In this document: piece by piece, positions 39,918 through 48,500 of the stretch
Position numbering within the stretch: the stretch's first letter is position 1
Layout of the letters: every line of letters begins with the position of its first letter
Assembly: GCF_003935425.1 (NCBI RefSeq)
Contig: NZ_RHQN01000009.1
Span: 124,001 to 188,000, forward strand
Direction: 5' to 3'
Length of the DNA stretch: 64,000 nt
From: Pseudomonas sp. v388
GTDB taxonomy: Bacteria > Pseudomonadota > Gammaproteobacteria > Pseudomonadales > Pseudomonadaceae
Notes under the pieces: model-generated
Seen by the model: the letters and a program-made list of their open reading frames with translations, nothing else
What the model was told of the DNA's origin: nothing
The model's database searches: none
Translations under genes and position numbers: made by a program

Positions 39918-40319
39918 TCACGCAGCAGCCGGCACCGCCGCAACGCCGAACAGACCGATGATCAACCCCAGCCCGATGATCCAGACGATGGAGCGCAGCG
40001 CAGCCAAGTCGGCCAGGTAAAAAATGATGTACAGCAGGCGGCTGGTGATGAACAGCACGGCCAGCACATCGATGGTCACCAGTGATGCATTGTCTGTGAT
40101 GTGCGCGATGATCACCGCCGCAGCGAACGCGGGGTTGATCTCGTAGCTGTTCAACTGTGCGGAATGCGCGCGTTTGGGGAACCCTTCGAGCTTGTCGAGG
40201 AAGCTGCGCGGATCGTGATTGTTGCCCGGCTTGAATTTACCGCTGCCGACCTTGGCGGTTACCGCACAGACCAGGGGTAGCAGAAAGGCGACCAGCACGC
40301 ACCAGAAAGCAACTGTCAT
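39918..40319 (-). CDS. MAPEG-family membrane protein
   Basis: A 133-residue integral membrane protein with four hydrophobic helices and the central motif RAHSAQLNSYEINPAFAAAVIIAH, characteristic of the MAPEG superfamily (membrane-associated eicosanoid and glutathione metabolism). ATG 40319 gives the family N-terminus; the 42-codon upstream extension is not membrane-protein-like. Substrate unknown. Confidence 0.88.
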   Translation of the reverse strand: MTVAFWCVLVAFLLPLVCAVTAKVGSGKFKPGNNHDPRSFLDKLEGFPKRAHSAQLNSYEINPAFAAAVIIAHITDNASLVTIDVLAVLFITSRLLYIIFYLADLAALRSIVWIIGLGLIIGLFGVAAVPAAA

Positions 40320-40661
40320 ACATTCATCCTTATGGTTTTCCACTTCATTGCAAGCATGCCGGACACAACCGGCACATGCTAAGAACCCAGGGCTGTGCGA
40401 AAGGTTCTCGGACCTGCACCGCCCATCCGGCGGGGTGCCGAGCATAGCCGCTCAACAGTGAGCAGGCGAGTGAATCGCCGCTCATCCATGTGCCGACCCA
40501 CGACCTTTTTTGCAACATCAGCGCGATCACGCGGTCAACGCTCACCCTGCAACGCATCACGAGATGTGCCCAACCTGCGCGCCGGCACATCCCAGTAACG
40601 CCCGGCAATACACAGACCACCACTGCCGGGCAGGATTTGAATTGGAACTACGGGAATACGG
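40320..40661. other. Intergenic region between the MAPEG and antiporter genes
   Basis: About 340 bp between divergent genes. No RNA gene, repeat or strong palindrome was recognised; it presumably contains both promoters. Confidence 0.5.
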
Positions 40662-41918
40662 ATGCTTGAACTCGCTGCTGCTTTTATCTGCCTTACCTCG
40701 CTACTGACCTATGTGAACTTCCGCTTCATCGGCCTGCCTCCCACGATCGGGGTGATGGTCACCGCGCTGGTGTTTTCGCTGATTCTGCAAGGCCTGAGCG
40801 TCATGGGCTTCCCTGGGCTTGAAGAACACGTCCAGCAATTGATCGGCCAGATCGATTTCGGCGACCTGCTGATGAACTGGATGCTGTCGTTCCTGCTGTT
40901 CGCCGGCGCGCTGCACGTCAATCTTTCCGACCTGCGCAGCTACCGTTGGCCCATCGGGCTGCTGGCGACCTTCGGCGTGTTGATCGCCACCACGGTGATC
41001 GGAGCTTTGGCGTACTGGATCTTCGCCCTGTTCGGCTGGCACGTCAGCCCGCTCTACTGCCTGCTGTTCGGCGCCTTGATTTCGCCGACCGACCCGATTG
41101 CCGTGCTCGGGGTGTTGCGCACCGCCAATGCGTCCAAGCCGCTCAAGACCACCATCGTCGGCGAGTCGCTGTTCAACGATGGCACCGCAGTGGTGGTGTT
41201 CACCGTTCTGCTGGGCATTGCGCAACTGGGTGAAACGCCGACCGTGGGCGAAACCGCGTGGCTGTTCGTGCATGAAGCCATCGGCGGCATCGCGTTCGGC
41301 GCGCTGATCGGCTACGCGGTCTATCTGATGATCAAGAGCATCGAACAGCACCAGATCGAAGTGATGCTGACTTTGGCCCTGGTGATCGGCGGCTCGGCCA
41401 TGGCGTCGGAGCTGCATGTGTCCGGCCCGATTGCGATGGTCGTGGCCGGCCTGATCATCGGTAACCTGGGGCGCAATCTGGCGATGAACGACATGACCCG
41501 TCGCTACATGGACGGCTTCTGGGAATTGCTCGATGACATGCTCAACGCCTTGCTGTTCGCGCTGATCGGCATGGAGCTGTTGCTGCTGCCATTCTCGTGG
41601 TTGCATCTGGGTGCCGCGAGCCTGCTGGCGGTGGCGATTCTGCTGTCGCGCTTCGTGACCGTGGCTCCGGCGATTCTGTTGCTGCGCCGCTGGCGCAAGG
41701 TGCCGCAGGGCACCATCCGCATCCTGACCTGGGGCGGTCTGCGTGGCGGCGTTTCGGTGGCCCTGGCCCTGGCGCTGCCCACCGGACCGGAGCGCGACCT
41801 GCTGCTGAGCATCACCTACATCGTGGTGCTTTTGTCGATCCTGCTTCAGGGCCTGAGCATCGGCAAACTGGTGCGCTCGGTCACTGGCGCAGCCGCGCCG
41901 CAGGACGCTTCCCACTAG
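40662..41918 (+). CDS. CPA1-family Na+(K+)/H+ antiporter
   Basis: Inner-membrane antiporter of 418 residues with about 12 hydrophobic helices. The two signature regions of NhaP/CPA1 exchangers are present: LISPTDPIAVLGVLR and GESLFNDGTAVVVFTVLLG (the N-D pair of the ion site). A third conserved stretch is ILTWGGLRGGVSVALALALP. It acts in pH and cation homeostasis. The cation cannot be decided from sequence. Confidence 0.93.
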   Translation: MLELAAAFICLTSLLTYVNFRFIGLPPTIGVMVTALVFSLILQGLSVMGFPGLEEHVQQLIGQIDFGDLLMNWMLSFLLFAGALHVNLSDLRSYRWPIGLLATFGVLIATTVIGALAYWIFALFGWHVSPLYCLLFGALISPTDPIAVLGVLRTANASKPLKTTIVGESLFNDGTAVVVFTVLLGIAQLGETPTVGETAWLFVHEAIGGIAFGALIGYAVYLMIKSIEQHQIEVMLTLALVIGGSAMASELHVSGPIAMVVAGLIIGNLGRNLAMNDMTRRYMDGFWELLDDMLNALLFALIGMELLLLPFSWLHLGAASLLAVAILLSRFVTVAPAILLLRRWRKVPQGTIRILTWGGLRGGVSVALALALPTGPERDLLLSITYIVVLLSILLQGLSIGKLVRSVTGAAAPQDASH

Positions 41919-42015
41919 CCGTGTATGCCCAAGGCGCTTCCATTGCCGGAGCGATTGGCTAAGATGCCGGGACCGCCTGCCTGCCGCAGCGGTCCCATGA
42001 TGCCCAGGAGCTGGA

Positions 42016-42837
42016 ATGTCCACCGACGAGGAAGTCGCCATTGCCGGCGGCGCACCGATGATCCCCGATCAGCGCCGCGAACTGATGCTGCGCGAACTGC
42101 GCAAACATCAGGTGCTCAGCGTGCATCAGTTGATGGAGATGTTCGACTGCTCGCACATGACCATCCGTCGCGATATCGCGCTGCTGGAGCAGGAAGGGCG
42201 TGCCTATTCGGTGACCGGCGGGGTGCGCATCGTCAGCCAGGTACACAGCGAGCCGAGCCATCAGTCCAAGGCTGTGGTGGAACTGCCGCACAAGCAGGCC
42301 ATGGCGCGGCTGGCGGCGGGCTTGCTGCATCCGGACATGACGATTTACCTGGATGCAGGCACCAGCACGCTGGAAATCGTGCCCTACATCGTCGCGCTGT
42401 CCGGCATGACGGTGGTGACCAACGATTTCGGCATCGTCAACGCGTTGGCTGACGCCACGCACGTGGACGTGATCCACACCGGCGGCTTGCTGGACCACCC
42501 GAACCAGTCGAGCGTCGGCGGGCTGGCTGCGGCCACGTTGCGCCAACTGGCGACGGATGTGGCGTTCATGTCCACCAGCTCATGGGATTTGCAGCGCGGC
42601 ACCACCACGCCCTCGGCATTGAAGGTCGAGGTCAAGCAGGCCGCCATGCAATCGGCTTCGCAGACAGTCCTGATCGCCACCAGCTCCAAATACGGCACCT
42701 TCGGCATGTACAAGATCGCCGGGCTGGACCAGTTCGACACCATCATCACCGACGCGGCGCTGGCCGAAGCGGCGGCCGACGGGATTCGCAAGCAACGCAT
42801 CGAATTGCTGCTCGCGCCAGTGGGTGGCAAACGCTAA
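42016..42837 (+). CDS. DeoR/GlpR-family regulator of the tetronate operon
   Basis: 273 residues: an N-terminal DeoR helix-turn-helix (VLSVHQLMEMFDCSHMTIRRDIALLEQEGR, about 35-65) and a C-terminal sugar-phosphate-sensing domain with YLDAGTSTLEIV and VVTNDFGIVNAL. It probably represses the downstream ltnD-otnK-otnC-gntP-otnI genes and is released by a phosphorylated intermediate, as usual in the family. A terminator and an AT-rich palindromic region separate it from ltnD. CAGGAG precedes the start. Confidence 0.88.
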   Translation: MSTDEEVAIAGGAPMIPDQRRELMLRELRKHQVLSVHQLMEMFDCSHMTIRRDIALLEQEGRAYSVTGGVRIVSQVHSEPSHQSKAVVELPHKQAMARLAAGLLHPDMTIYLDAGTSTLEIVPYIVALSGMTVVTNDFGIVNALADATHVDVIHTGGLLDHPNQSSVGGLAAATLRQLATDVAFMSTSSWDLQRGTTTPSALKVEVKQAAMQSASQTVLIATSSKYGTFGMYKIAGLDQFDTIITDAALAEAAADGIRKQRIELLLAPVGGKR

Positions 42838-42878
42838 CGCAGATTGAGCAAGCTCACTCCCCCAATACAGTCCCTATC

Positions 42879-42903
42879 AAGCCCCTCACGCAGGGGCTTT
42901 TTT
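42879..42903 (+). terminator. Rho-independent terminator of the DeoR-type gene
   Basis: AAGCCCCT, short loop, AGGGGCTTTTTT. Confidence 0.92.
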
Positions 42904-42925
42904 GTGCCTGCCGAAAAAACACACT

Positions 42926-42969
42926 ATGTGAATATTTGTTAAAAACAAAAAAGACTTCACATTATTCAC
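42926..42969 (+). promoter_or_regulatory. AT-rich inverted repeats ahead of ltnD, probable operator
   Basis: ATGTGAA (42926) pairs with TTCACAT (42956), and GTGAATA (42928) pairs with TATTCAC (42963), giving overlapping symmetry across a 44-bp AT-rich stretch about 90 bp before ltnD. It is a good candidate for DeoR-type repressor binding over the promoter. Binding is inferred. Confidence 0.5.
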
Positions 42970-43058
42970 TCATGAGTTCACTATCGGATTCACAGATCAG
43001 AACAATATCGTCCGTATGCTGGCACGACGAGCATCGGCACTGACTCGAGGATTACTGC

Positions 43059-43955
43059 ATGAACACTCAGAACGTTGGCGTTATCGGCTTGGGTGCAATG
43101 GGCCTGGGCATTGCCCGCTCCCTGTTGCGTAGCGGCTTCAAGGTACATGCCTGCGACGTGCGCACCAGCGTTACCGAAGCCTTCGCTCAGGAAGGCGGCG
43201 TCGCGTGTGAATCCCCGGCTGCCATGGCCGCTGCGTGCGATGTGATCATCACCGTGGTCGTCAACGCCGAGCAGACTGAAACCGTATTGTTCGGCGACAA
43301 CGGCGCCATCGGCGCGCTGCGCCCCGGCAGCCTGGTGATCGGTTGCGCCACCGTCGCGCCGACCTTCGCCATCGAACTGGGCGAGCGCCTGGCCGCGCAG
43401 AACCTGCTGTACCTCGACGCGCCGATTTCCGGTGGCGCCGCCAAGGCCGCTTCGGGCGAGATGACCATGATGACCTCCGGCCCGGCCGAGTCCTACGCCA
43501 AGGCCGAAGCCATCCTCAATGGCATGGCCGGCAAGGTCTATCGCCTGGGCGACGTCCACGGCCTGGGTTCCAAGGTCAAGATCATCAACCAGCTGCTGGC
43601 CGGCGTGCACATCGCCGCCAGTGCCGAAGCCATGGCGCTGGGCCTGCGCGAAGGTGTCGACGCCGACGCGCTGTATGAAGTCATTACCAACAGCGCCGGC
43701 AACTCCTGGATGTTCGAGAACCGCGTGCCGCACATCCTCAACGCCGATTACACGCCGCTGTCGGCCGTGGATATCTTCGTCAAGGACCTGGGCCTGGTAC
43801 TGGATACCGCACGTACCAGCAAATTCCCGCTGCCGCTGTCCGCTACCGCGCACCAGATGTTCATGCAAGCGTCCAGCGCAGGCTTCGGCCGTGAAGACGA
43901 CTCCGCCGTGATCAAGATTTTCCCAGGCATCGACCTGCCCAAAGCCAAAGCCTGA
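43059..43955 (+). CDS. ltnD: L-threonate dehydrogenase
   Basis: NAD-dependent beta-hydroxyacid dehydrogenase of 298 residues that oxidises L-threonate (or a related tetronate) to 2-oxo-tetronate. Rossmann motif GVIGLGAMGLGIARSL at the N-terminus; substrate motif DAPISGGAAKAASGEM near 125; catalytic lysine in GSKVKIINQLL near 170. The gene order with otnK, otnC and otnI is that of the DUF1537 acid-sugar pathway, which supports this substrate over 3-hydroxyisobutyrate. Confidence 0.9.
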   Translation: MNTQNVGVIGLGAMGLGIARSLLRSGFKVHACDVRTSVTEAFAQEGGVACESPAAMAAACDVIITVVVNAEQTETVLFGDNGAIGALRPGSLVIGCATVAPTFAIELGERLAAQNLLYLDAPISGGAAKAASGEMTMMTSGPAESYAKAEAILNGMAGKVYRLGDVHGLGSKVKIINQLLAGVHIAASAEAMALGLREGVDADALYEVITNSAGNSWMFENRVPHILNADYTPLSAVDIFVKDLGLVLDTARTSKFPLPLSATAHQMFMQASSAGFGREDDSAVIKIFPGIDLPKAKA

Positions 43956-43964
43956 GGAACCGCC

Positions 43965-45257
43965 ATGACTTCGACTTCCTCTCGCCCGTTGCTGGGCTGC
44001 ATCGCCGACGATTTCACCGGCGCTACCGATCTGGCCAACATGCTGGTCCGTGGCGGCATGCGTACCGTGCAGAGCATCGGCATCCCCAGCGCTGAAATGG
44101 CGGCCGGCCTGGATGCGGACGCCATCGTCATCGCGCTCAAGTCGCGCACCACGCCCACCAGCGAAGCCGTGGAAGAATCCCTCGCGGCGCTGGAATGGCT
44201 GCGCGAGCGCGGCTGCGAGCAGATCTTTTTCAAATACTGTTCGACCTTCGATTCGACTGCGGCCGGCAACATTGGCCAGGTCAGCGAAGCCCTGCTGGAA
44301 AAGCTCGGCAGTGACTTCACCCTCGCCTGCCCGGCGTTCCCTGAAAACGGTCGCACCATTTTCCGTGGTCATCTGTTCGTCGGCGACCAGTTGCTCAGCG
44401 AATCGGGCATGCAGAATCACCCGCTCACGCCCATGACCGATGCCAATCTGGTGCGCGTGCTGCAAGCGCAAACCGGCAGGAAAGTCGGCCTGCTGCGTTA
44501 CGACACCGTTTCCCAAGGCGCTGCCAAAGTCCGCGAAAAAATCGCCGAACTGCGCGCTGATGGTGTGGGCATGGCGATTGCCGATGCCCTCAGCGATGCA
44601 GACCTGTACACCCTGGGCGAGGCCTGTGCCGACCTGCCGCTGTTGACCGGCGGTTCGGGCCTGGCGCTGGGCCTGCCGGGCAACTTCCGCAAAGCCGGCA
44701 AACTGCGGGATATCGATGCAGCCCAAGTCATCGCCGTGGCCGGTGGTGAGGTGGTGCTCGCCGGCAGCGCGTCGGTCGCCACCAACGGCCAGGTGGCCGC
44801 CTGGCTGGAAAGCAATCGCCCTGCGCTGCGCATCAACCCGCTGGAGCTGGCCGCCGGCAAGCCGGTGGTCGAGCAGGCCATCGCGTTTGCCCGAGATGCC
44901 GGGCAAACCGTGCTGATCTATGCCACCAGCACACCGGATGAAGTCAAAGCCGTGCAGAAAGAGCTGGGTGTCGAGCGTTCCGGCGCCATGGTCGAAGACG
45001 CGCTGGGCCAGATCGCCAAAGGTCTGCTGGACGCGGGTGTGCGGCGCTTCGTGGTAGCCGGTGGCGAGACGTCCGGCGCCGTGGTGCAGGCGCTCGGCGT
45101 GCACTTGCTGCAGATCGGCGCGCAGATCGATCCGGGCGTTCCGGCAACGATCAGCAGCGGTTCGCAACCATTGGCCCTGGCTCTCAAATCCGGCAACTTC
45201 GGTGCGCGAGACTTCTTCGACAAGGCCCTCAAGCAACTGGCGGGAGAAGCCCGATGA
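43965..45257 (+). CDS. otnK: 3-oxo-tetronate 4-kinase (DUF1537 family)
   Basis: ATP-dependent kinase of 430 residues that phosphorylates 3-oxo-tetronate. The N-terminal domain begins GCIADDFTGATDLANMLV, a hallmark of the family; the C-terminal nucleotide-binding domain has VVAGGETSGAVVQALG. The stop codon overlaps the otnC start by 4 nt. Stereospecificity (L-threonate or D-erythronate branch) cannot be read directly; the ltnD neighbour suggests the threonate branch. Confidence 0.93.
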   Translation: MTSTSSRPLLGCIADDFTGATDLANMLVRGGMRTVQSIGIPSAEMAAGLDADAIVIALKSRTTPTSEAVEESLAALEWLRERGCEQIFFKYCSTFDSTAAGNIGQVSEALLEKLGSDFTLACPAFPENGRTIFRGHLFVGDQLLSESGMQNHPLTPMTDANLVRVLQAQTGRKVGLLRYDTVSQGAAKVREKIAELRADGVGMAIADALSDADLYTLGEACADLPLLTGGSGLALGLPGNFRKAGKLRDIDAAQVIAVAGGEVVLAGSASVATNGQVAAWLESNRPALRINPLELAAGKPVVEQAIAFARDAGQTVLIYATSTPDEVKAVQKELGVERSGAMVEDALGQIAKGLLDAGVRRFVVAGGETSGAVVQALGVHLLQIGAQIDPGVPATISSGSQPLALALKSGNFGARDFFDKALKQLAGEAR

Positions 45258-45892
45258 TCGATGAACAGGCCTTGCGCCAGGAAATCTGCGATGTCGGCCG
45301 CTTGCTGTATGGCCGTGGCTACACGGTCGGCAGCGCCGGCAACATCAGCGCCCGTCTCGATGATGGCTGGCTGATCACGCCTACCGATGCGTGCCTGGGT
45401 CGCCTCAACCCCGAGGACATCGCCAAGGTCAATCTGGCCGGCGAATGGGTTTCGGGCAGCAAGCCATCCAAGACGCTGGCGCTGCACCGTCAGGTGTATG
45501 ACCGCAATCCGCAAGTCGGCGGCGTCGTACATACCCATTCGACGCATCTGGTCGCGCTGACCCTGGCCGGGGTCTGGCAGGACGACGATATCCTGCCGCC
45601 GCTGACGCCTTATCAGGTGATGAAAGTCGGGCATATCCCGCTGATTCCTTACCAGCGCCCCGGCTCGCCGGTGGTGGCCGAGCGTGTCGCGCAACTGGCC
45701 AACAGTGTGCGCGGCGTGATGCTCGAACGCCTCGGCCCGGTGGTCTGGGAAAGCTCGGTCGCCAAAGCCTGCTACGCACTGGAAGAGCTGGAGGAAACCG
45801 CTCGCCTGTGGCTGATGACCGATCCCAGGCCGACGCCGCTCGGGCCGGCTGCACTGGACGAGCTGCGCCAGGTATTCGGCGCCAAGTGGTAA
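45254..45892 (+). CDS. otnC: 3-oxo-tetronate 4-phosphate decarboxylase (class II aldolase fold)
   Basis: 212-residue zinc enzyme that decarboxylates 3-oxo-tetronate 4-phosphate to dihydroxyacetone phosphate. The metal motif HTHSTHLVAL lies near residue 95, and GSAGNISARLDDGWLITP at the N-terminus is typical of the AraD/FucA fold. Translationally coupled to otnK. Confidence 0.93.
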   Translation: MIDEQALRQEICDVGRLLYGRGYTVGSAGNISARLDDGWLITPTDACLGRLNPEDIAKVNLAGEWVSGSKPSKTLALHRQVYDRNPQVGGVVHTHSTHLVALTLAGVWQDDDILPPLTPYQVMKVGHIPLIPYQRPGSPVVAERVAQLANSVRGVMLERLGPVVWESSVAKACYALEELEETARLWLMTDPRPTPLGPAALDELRQVFGAKW

Positions 45893-45965
45893 CCCACGCC
45901 CCACGGCCAGGAGACGTCTTGCCGTCTCCCGGCCATTCCCGATTCAGCAATGCCGGCGCCGCCGG

Positions 45966-45982
45966 AAAACAATAACAACAGG
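45966..45982 (+). promoter_or_regulatory. CA-rich Crc/Hfq-like motif at a leader ribosome binding site
   Basis: AAAACAATAACAACAGG follows the A-A-N-A-A-N-A-A pattern bound by Hfq/Crc in Pseudomonas catabolite repression. It runs into the AGGA of a 26-codon leader ORF coupled to gntP, so it could switch off translation of the transporter on preferred carbon sources. Inferred from pattern and position. Confidence 0.5.
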
Positions 45983-45992
45983 AACGCAACGC

Positions 45993-46073
45993 ATGACTTA
46001 TCCCCGTTCTCACGCTGTCGGATTTTGCCTGTCGCTTGTCTCGCTCACTCACTGCGGGAGCGCTTGGGCATGA
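45993..46073 (+). CDS. Possible leader peptide (26 residues) translationally coupled to gntP
   Basis: A short frame starting MTYPRSHAVG and ending HCGSAWA. It has a good ribosome binding site (AGGAACGC before ATG 45993), and its TGA stop overlaps the gntP ATG by 4 nt (ATGA at 46070-46073), the same coupling geometry as otnK-otnC. The sequence itself is not recognised; its likely role is in translation of the downstream gene. It could also be chance. Confidence 0.45.
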   Translation: MTYPRSHAVGFCLSLVSLTHCGSAWA

Positions 46074-47527
46074 CGCCATTGATGTTGATGATCGTTGCCG
46101 GTGCGGGCATCGCACTGCTGCTGTTCCTGGTCCTCAAGTACAAGTTCCAGCCCTTCGTGGCCCTGATGCTGGTCAGCATCATCGTGGCGCTGGTCGCCGG
46201 GGTTAAACCTGCGGATCTGGTCGCCACCATCGAAGGCGGGATGGGCAAGACCCTTGGCCATATCGCGATCATCATTGCCCTGGGCGCGATGATCGGGCGA
46301 ATCATCGAGCTGTCCGGCGGCGCAGAAGCGCTGGCCCGCACGCTCATTGACCGCTTCGGCAACAAGCGCACGCCGCTGGCCCTGACCGTGGCCGGCTTCA
46401 TGGTCGGCATTCCAGTGTTCTTCGAAGTCGGCGTGATCATTCTCATGCCATTGGCCTACGGCGTGGCCCGTGCGGCACGCAAGCCACTGCTGATCTTTGC
46501 CCTGCCGATGTGTGCAGCGCTGCTGGCCGTACACGCCATCCTGCCGCCGCACCCCGGCGCAGTCGCGGCAGCCAGCCAGTTGGGCGCCGACCTGGGTCGG
46601 GTGCTGATGTTCGGCATCCCGATCGTGGCAGCGCTGTGCGTGATCGGTTATTTCGTCGCCGGTCGCATGACTCGCAAGACCTACCCGATGACCGATGACA
46701 TCCGCGCTGAAGTCTATGGCCCGCACGTCACCAACGAAGACCTGCAAGCCTGGGCGCGTAACGATTATTCCACCACCACGGAAGCCAGCCACGCCCAGAG
46801 CAGCACTGTCGAAGAAACCGCCGGTAGCCTGGCCGCCAAGCTGCCGCCTGCACCGGCGCCGGGTTTCGGCCTGATCATCGCGCTGATCCTGCTGCCGATC
46901 GTCCTGATCCTGCTGGGTACGCTGGCGACCACCTTGCTGCCCGCCGATTCGATGCTGCGCGCAGTCCTCACCGTGCTCGGTGCGCCACTGGTGGCGCTGT
47001 TGATCGACACCCTGCTGTGCGCCTGGCTGCTGGGCTCGCGCCGTGGCTGGAGCCGCACCCAGGTGTCCGACGTGATCGGCTCGGCGCTGCCGGGTGTCGC
47101 CATGGTGATCCTGATTGCCGGTGCCGGCGGCGTGTTCGGCAAAGTGCTGGTGGATACCGGCATCGGTGCCGTCGTCTCCGAAGCCCTGCGCACCACCGGT
47201 CTTCCCGTTCTGGCGCTGGGCTTCCTGCTGACTCTGCTGCTGCGCGCGGTCCAGGGTTCGACTACCGTTGCGCTGGTGACCACCGCCGGCATTCTGAGCC
47301 CGCTGATCGCGACCCTGGACCTGAGCGCCAATCATATGGCCTTGCTGTGTCTGGCCATGGGCGGCGGCGGTCTGGCGATGTCGCACATCAATGACGCCGG
47401 TTACTGGATGTTCACCAAGCTGGCCGGCCTGAACGTCGCCGACGGCTTGCGCACCTGGACCGTGCTGGTCACGCTGCTGGGTACGCTGGCTTTTGCGATC
47501 ACCCTGCTGCTTTGGCCTTTCGTCTGA
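46070..47527 (+). CDS. GntP-family organic acid transporter
   Basis: Inner-membrane permease of 485 residues with 12 or more hydrophobic helices, starting MTPLMLMIVAGAGIALLLFLVL. Family features include EGGMGKTLGHIAIIIALGAMIGRI and the C-terminal LRAVQGSTTVALVTTAGI and SHINDAGYWMF. It sits inside the tetronate catabolic operon, so it probably imports threonate or a related four-carbon sugar acid by proton symport. GGGAG precedes ATG 46070. Confidence 0.9.
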   Translation: MTPLMLMIVAGAGIALLLFLVLKYKFQPFVALMLVSIIVALVAGVKPADLVATIEGGMGKTLGHIAIIIALGAMIGRIIELSGGAEALARTLIDRFGNKRTPLALTVAGFMVGIPVFFEVGVIILMPLAYGVARAARKPLLIFALPMCAALLAVHAILPPHPGAVAAASQLGADLGRVLMFGIPIVAALCVIGYFVAGRMTRKTYPMTDDIRAEVYGPHVTNEDLQAWARNDYSTTTEASHAQSSTVEETAGSLAAKLPPAPAPGFGLIIALILLPIVLILLGTLATTLLPADSMLRAVLTVLGAPLVALLIDTLLCAWLLGSRRGWSRTQVSDVIGSALPGVAMVILIAGAGGVFGKVLVDTGIGAVVSEALRTTGLPVLALGFLLTLLLRAVQGSTTVALVTTAGILSPLIATLDLSANHMALLCLAMGGGGLAMSHINDAGYWMFTKLAGLNVADGLRTWTVLVTLLGTLAFAITLLLWPFV

Positions 47528-47551
47528 CCTCTTGAATGCACTGGAGCCAAC

Positions 47552-48334
47552 ATGCCTCGTTTCGCTGCCAACCTCAGCATGCTGTACCCACAGCATGACT
47601 TTCTCGATCGCTTTGCTGCGGCCGCTGCCGACGGCTTCGCCGCGGTCGAGTACCTGTTCCCCTACGCCTACAACCCCCAGGAACTCAAGCAGCGCCTGGA
47701 CGATAACGGCCTGGTGCAGGCGCTGTTCAATGCGCCGCCCGGCGACTGGGACGCATGCGAACGCGGCATCGCGTCGCTGCCTGGCCGTGAAGCGGAATTT
47801 CGCAGCGGCGTAGAACGTGCGCTGGAATACGCTCAGGTGCTGGGCAACGACAAGGTGCACGTCATGGCCGGTCTGTTGCCCAATGAAGACCTGCGCCAGC
47901 GCCATCAAGCGGTGTATCTGGAAAACCTGGCGTTCGCTGCGAAGCAGGCCAAGGCCGCCGGCGTCACGATCCTGATCGAACCGATCAACACCCGTGACAT
48001 GCCGGATTTTTTCCTCAACCGTCAGGATCAGGCGCAGGACATCTGCAAGCAGGTGGGTGCCGACAACCTGAAGGTGCAGTTCGATTGCTACCACTGCCAG
48101 ATCGTCGAAGGCGACCTGATCAGCAAGCTGCGTCGCGACTTCGCGGGCATCGGCCACATCCAGATCGCCGGCGTTCCGGATCGCCACGAGCCGAACCTGG
48201 GCGAGTTGAACTACAACTCGTTGTTCGAGGAAATCGACCGCTTGGGGTACACCGGCTGGATCGGCTGCGAGTACCGCCCCAAGGGTGATACCTCGCAAGG
48301 CCTTGAGTGGCTGCGGCAGTGGCAGGCCCGCTGA
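47552..48334 (+). CDS. otnI: 2-oxo-tetronate isomerase
   Basis: 260-residue TIM-barrel protein of the hydroxypyruvate isomerase family, which interconverts 2-oxo- and 3-oxo-tetronate in the DUF1537 pathway. Metal-binding acidic residues lie in [28 protein letters not shown] and [15 protein letters not shown] precedes the start. Last gene of the tetronate operon. Confidence 0.92.
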   Translation: MPRFAANLSMLYPQHDFLDRFAAAAADGFAAVEYLFPYAYNPQELKQRLDDNGLVQALFNAPPGDWDACERGIASLPGREAEFRSGVERALEYAQVLGNDKVHVMAGLLPNEDLRQRHQAVYLENLAFAAKQAKAAGVTILIEPINTRDMPDFFLNRQDQAQDICKQVGADNLKVQFDCYHCQIVEGDLISKLRRDFAGIGHIQIAGVPDRHEPNLGELNYNSLFEEIDRLGYTGWIGCEYRPKGDTSQGLEWLRQWQAR

Positions 48335-48500
48335 ACAGCGGCATGGCAAGCGCCATTATAAAGCCATCAGTTAGCCGTTAATCACAACGTTTCACAGCAA
48401 TTTACAGGCGATCACAGAGAGAATCGGCGAAGTCCTTTTCGCACTCTTCTTTCGCTGCCTTGCCTGGTGAGGTCAGCCTTACCTTGCGAGGCGCTTGCTG

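Noticed and set aside
48335-48500. A hrp-box (GGAACC-N15/16-CCAC) before the HrpK-like gene
   Set aside because: No match was found here. A GGAACC at 55039 faces away from the ExoU-like gene and lacks the second half.
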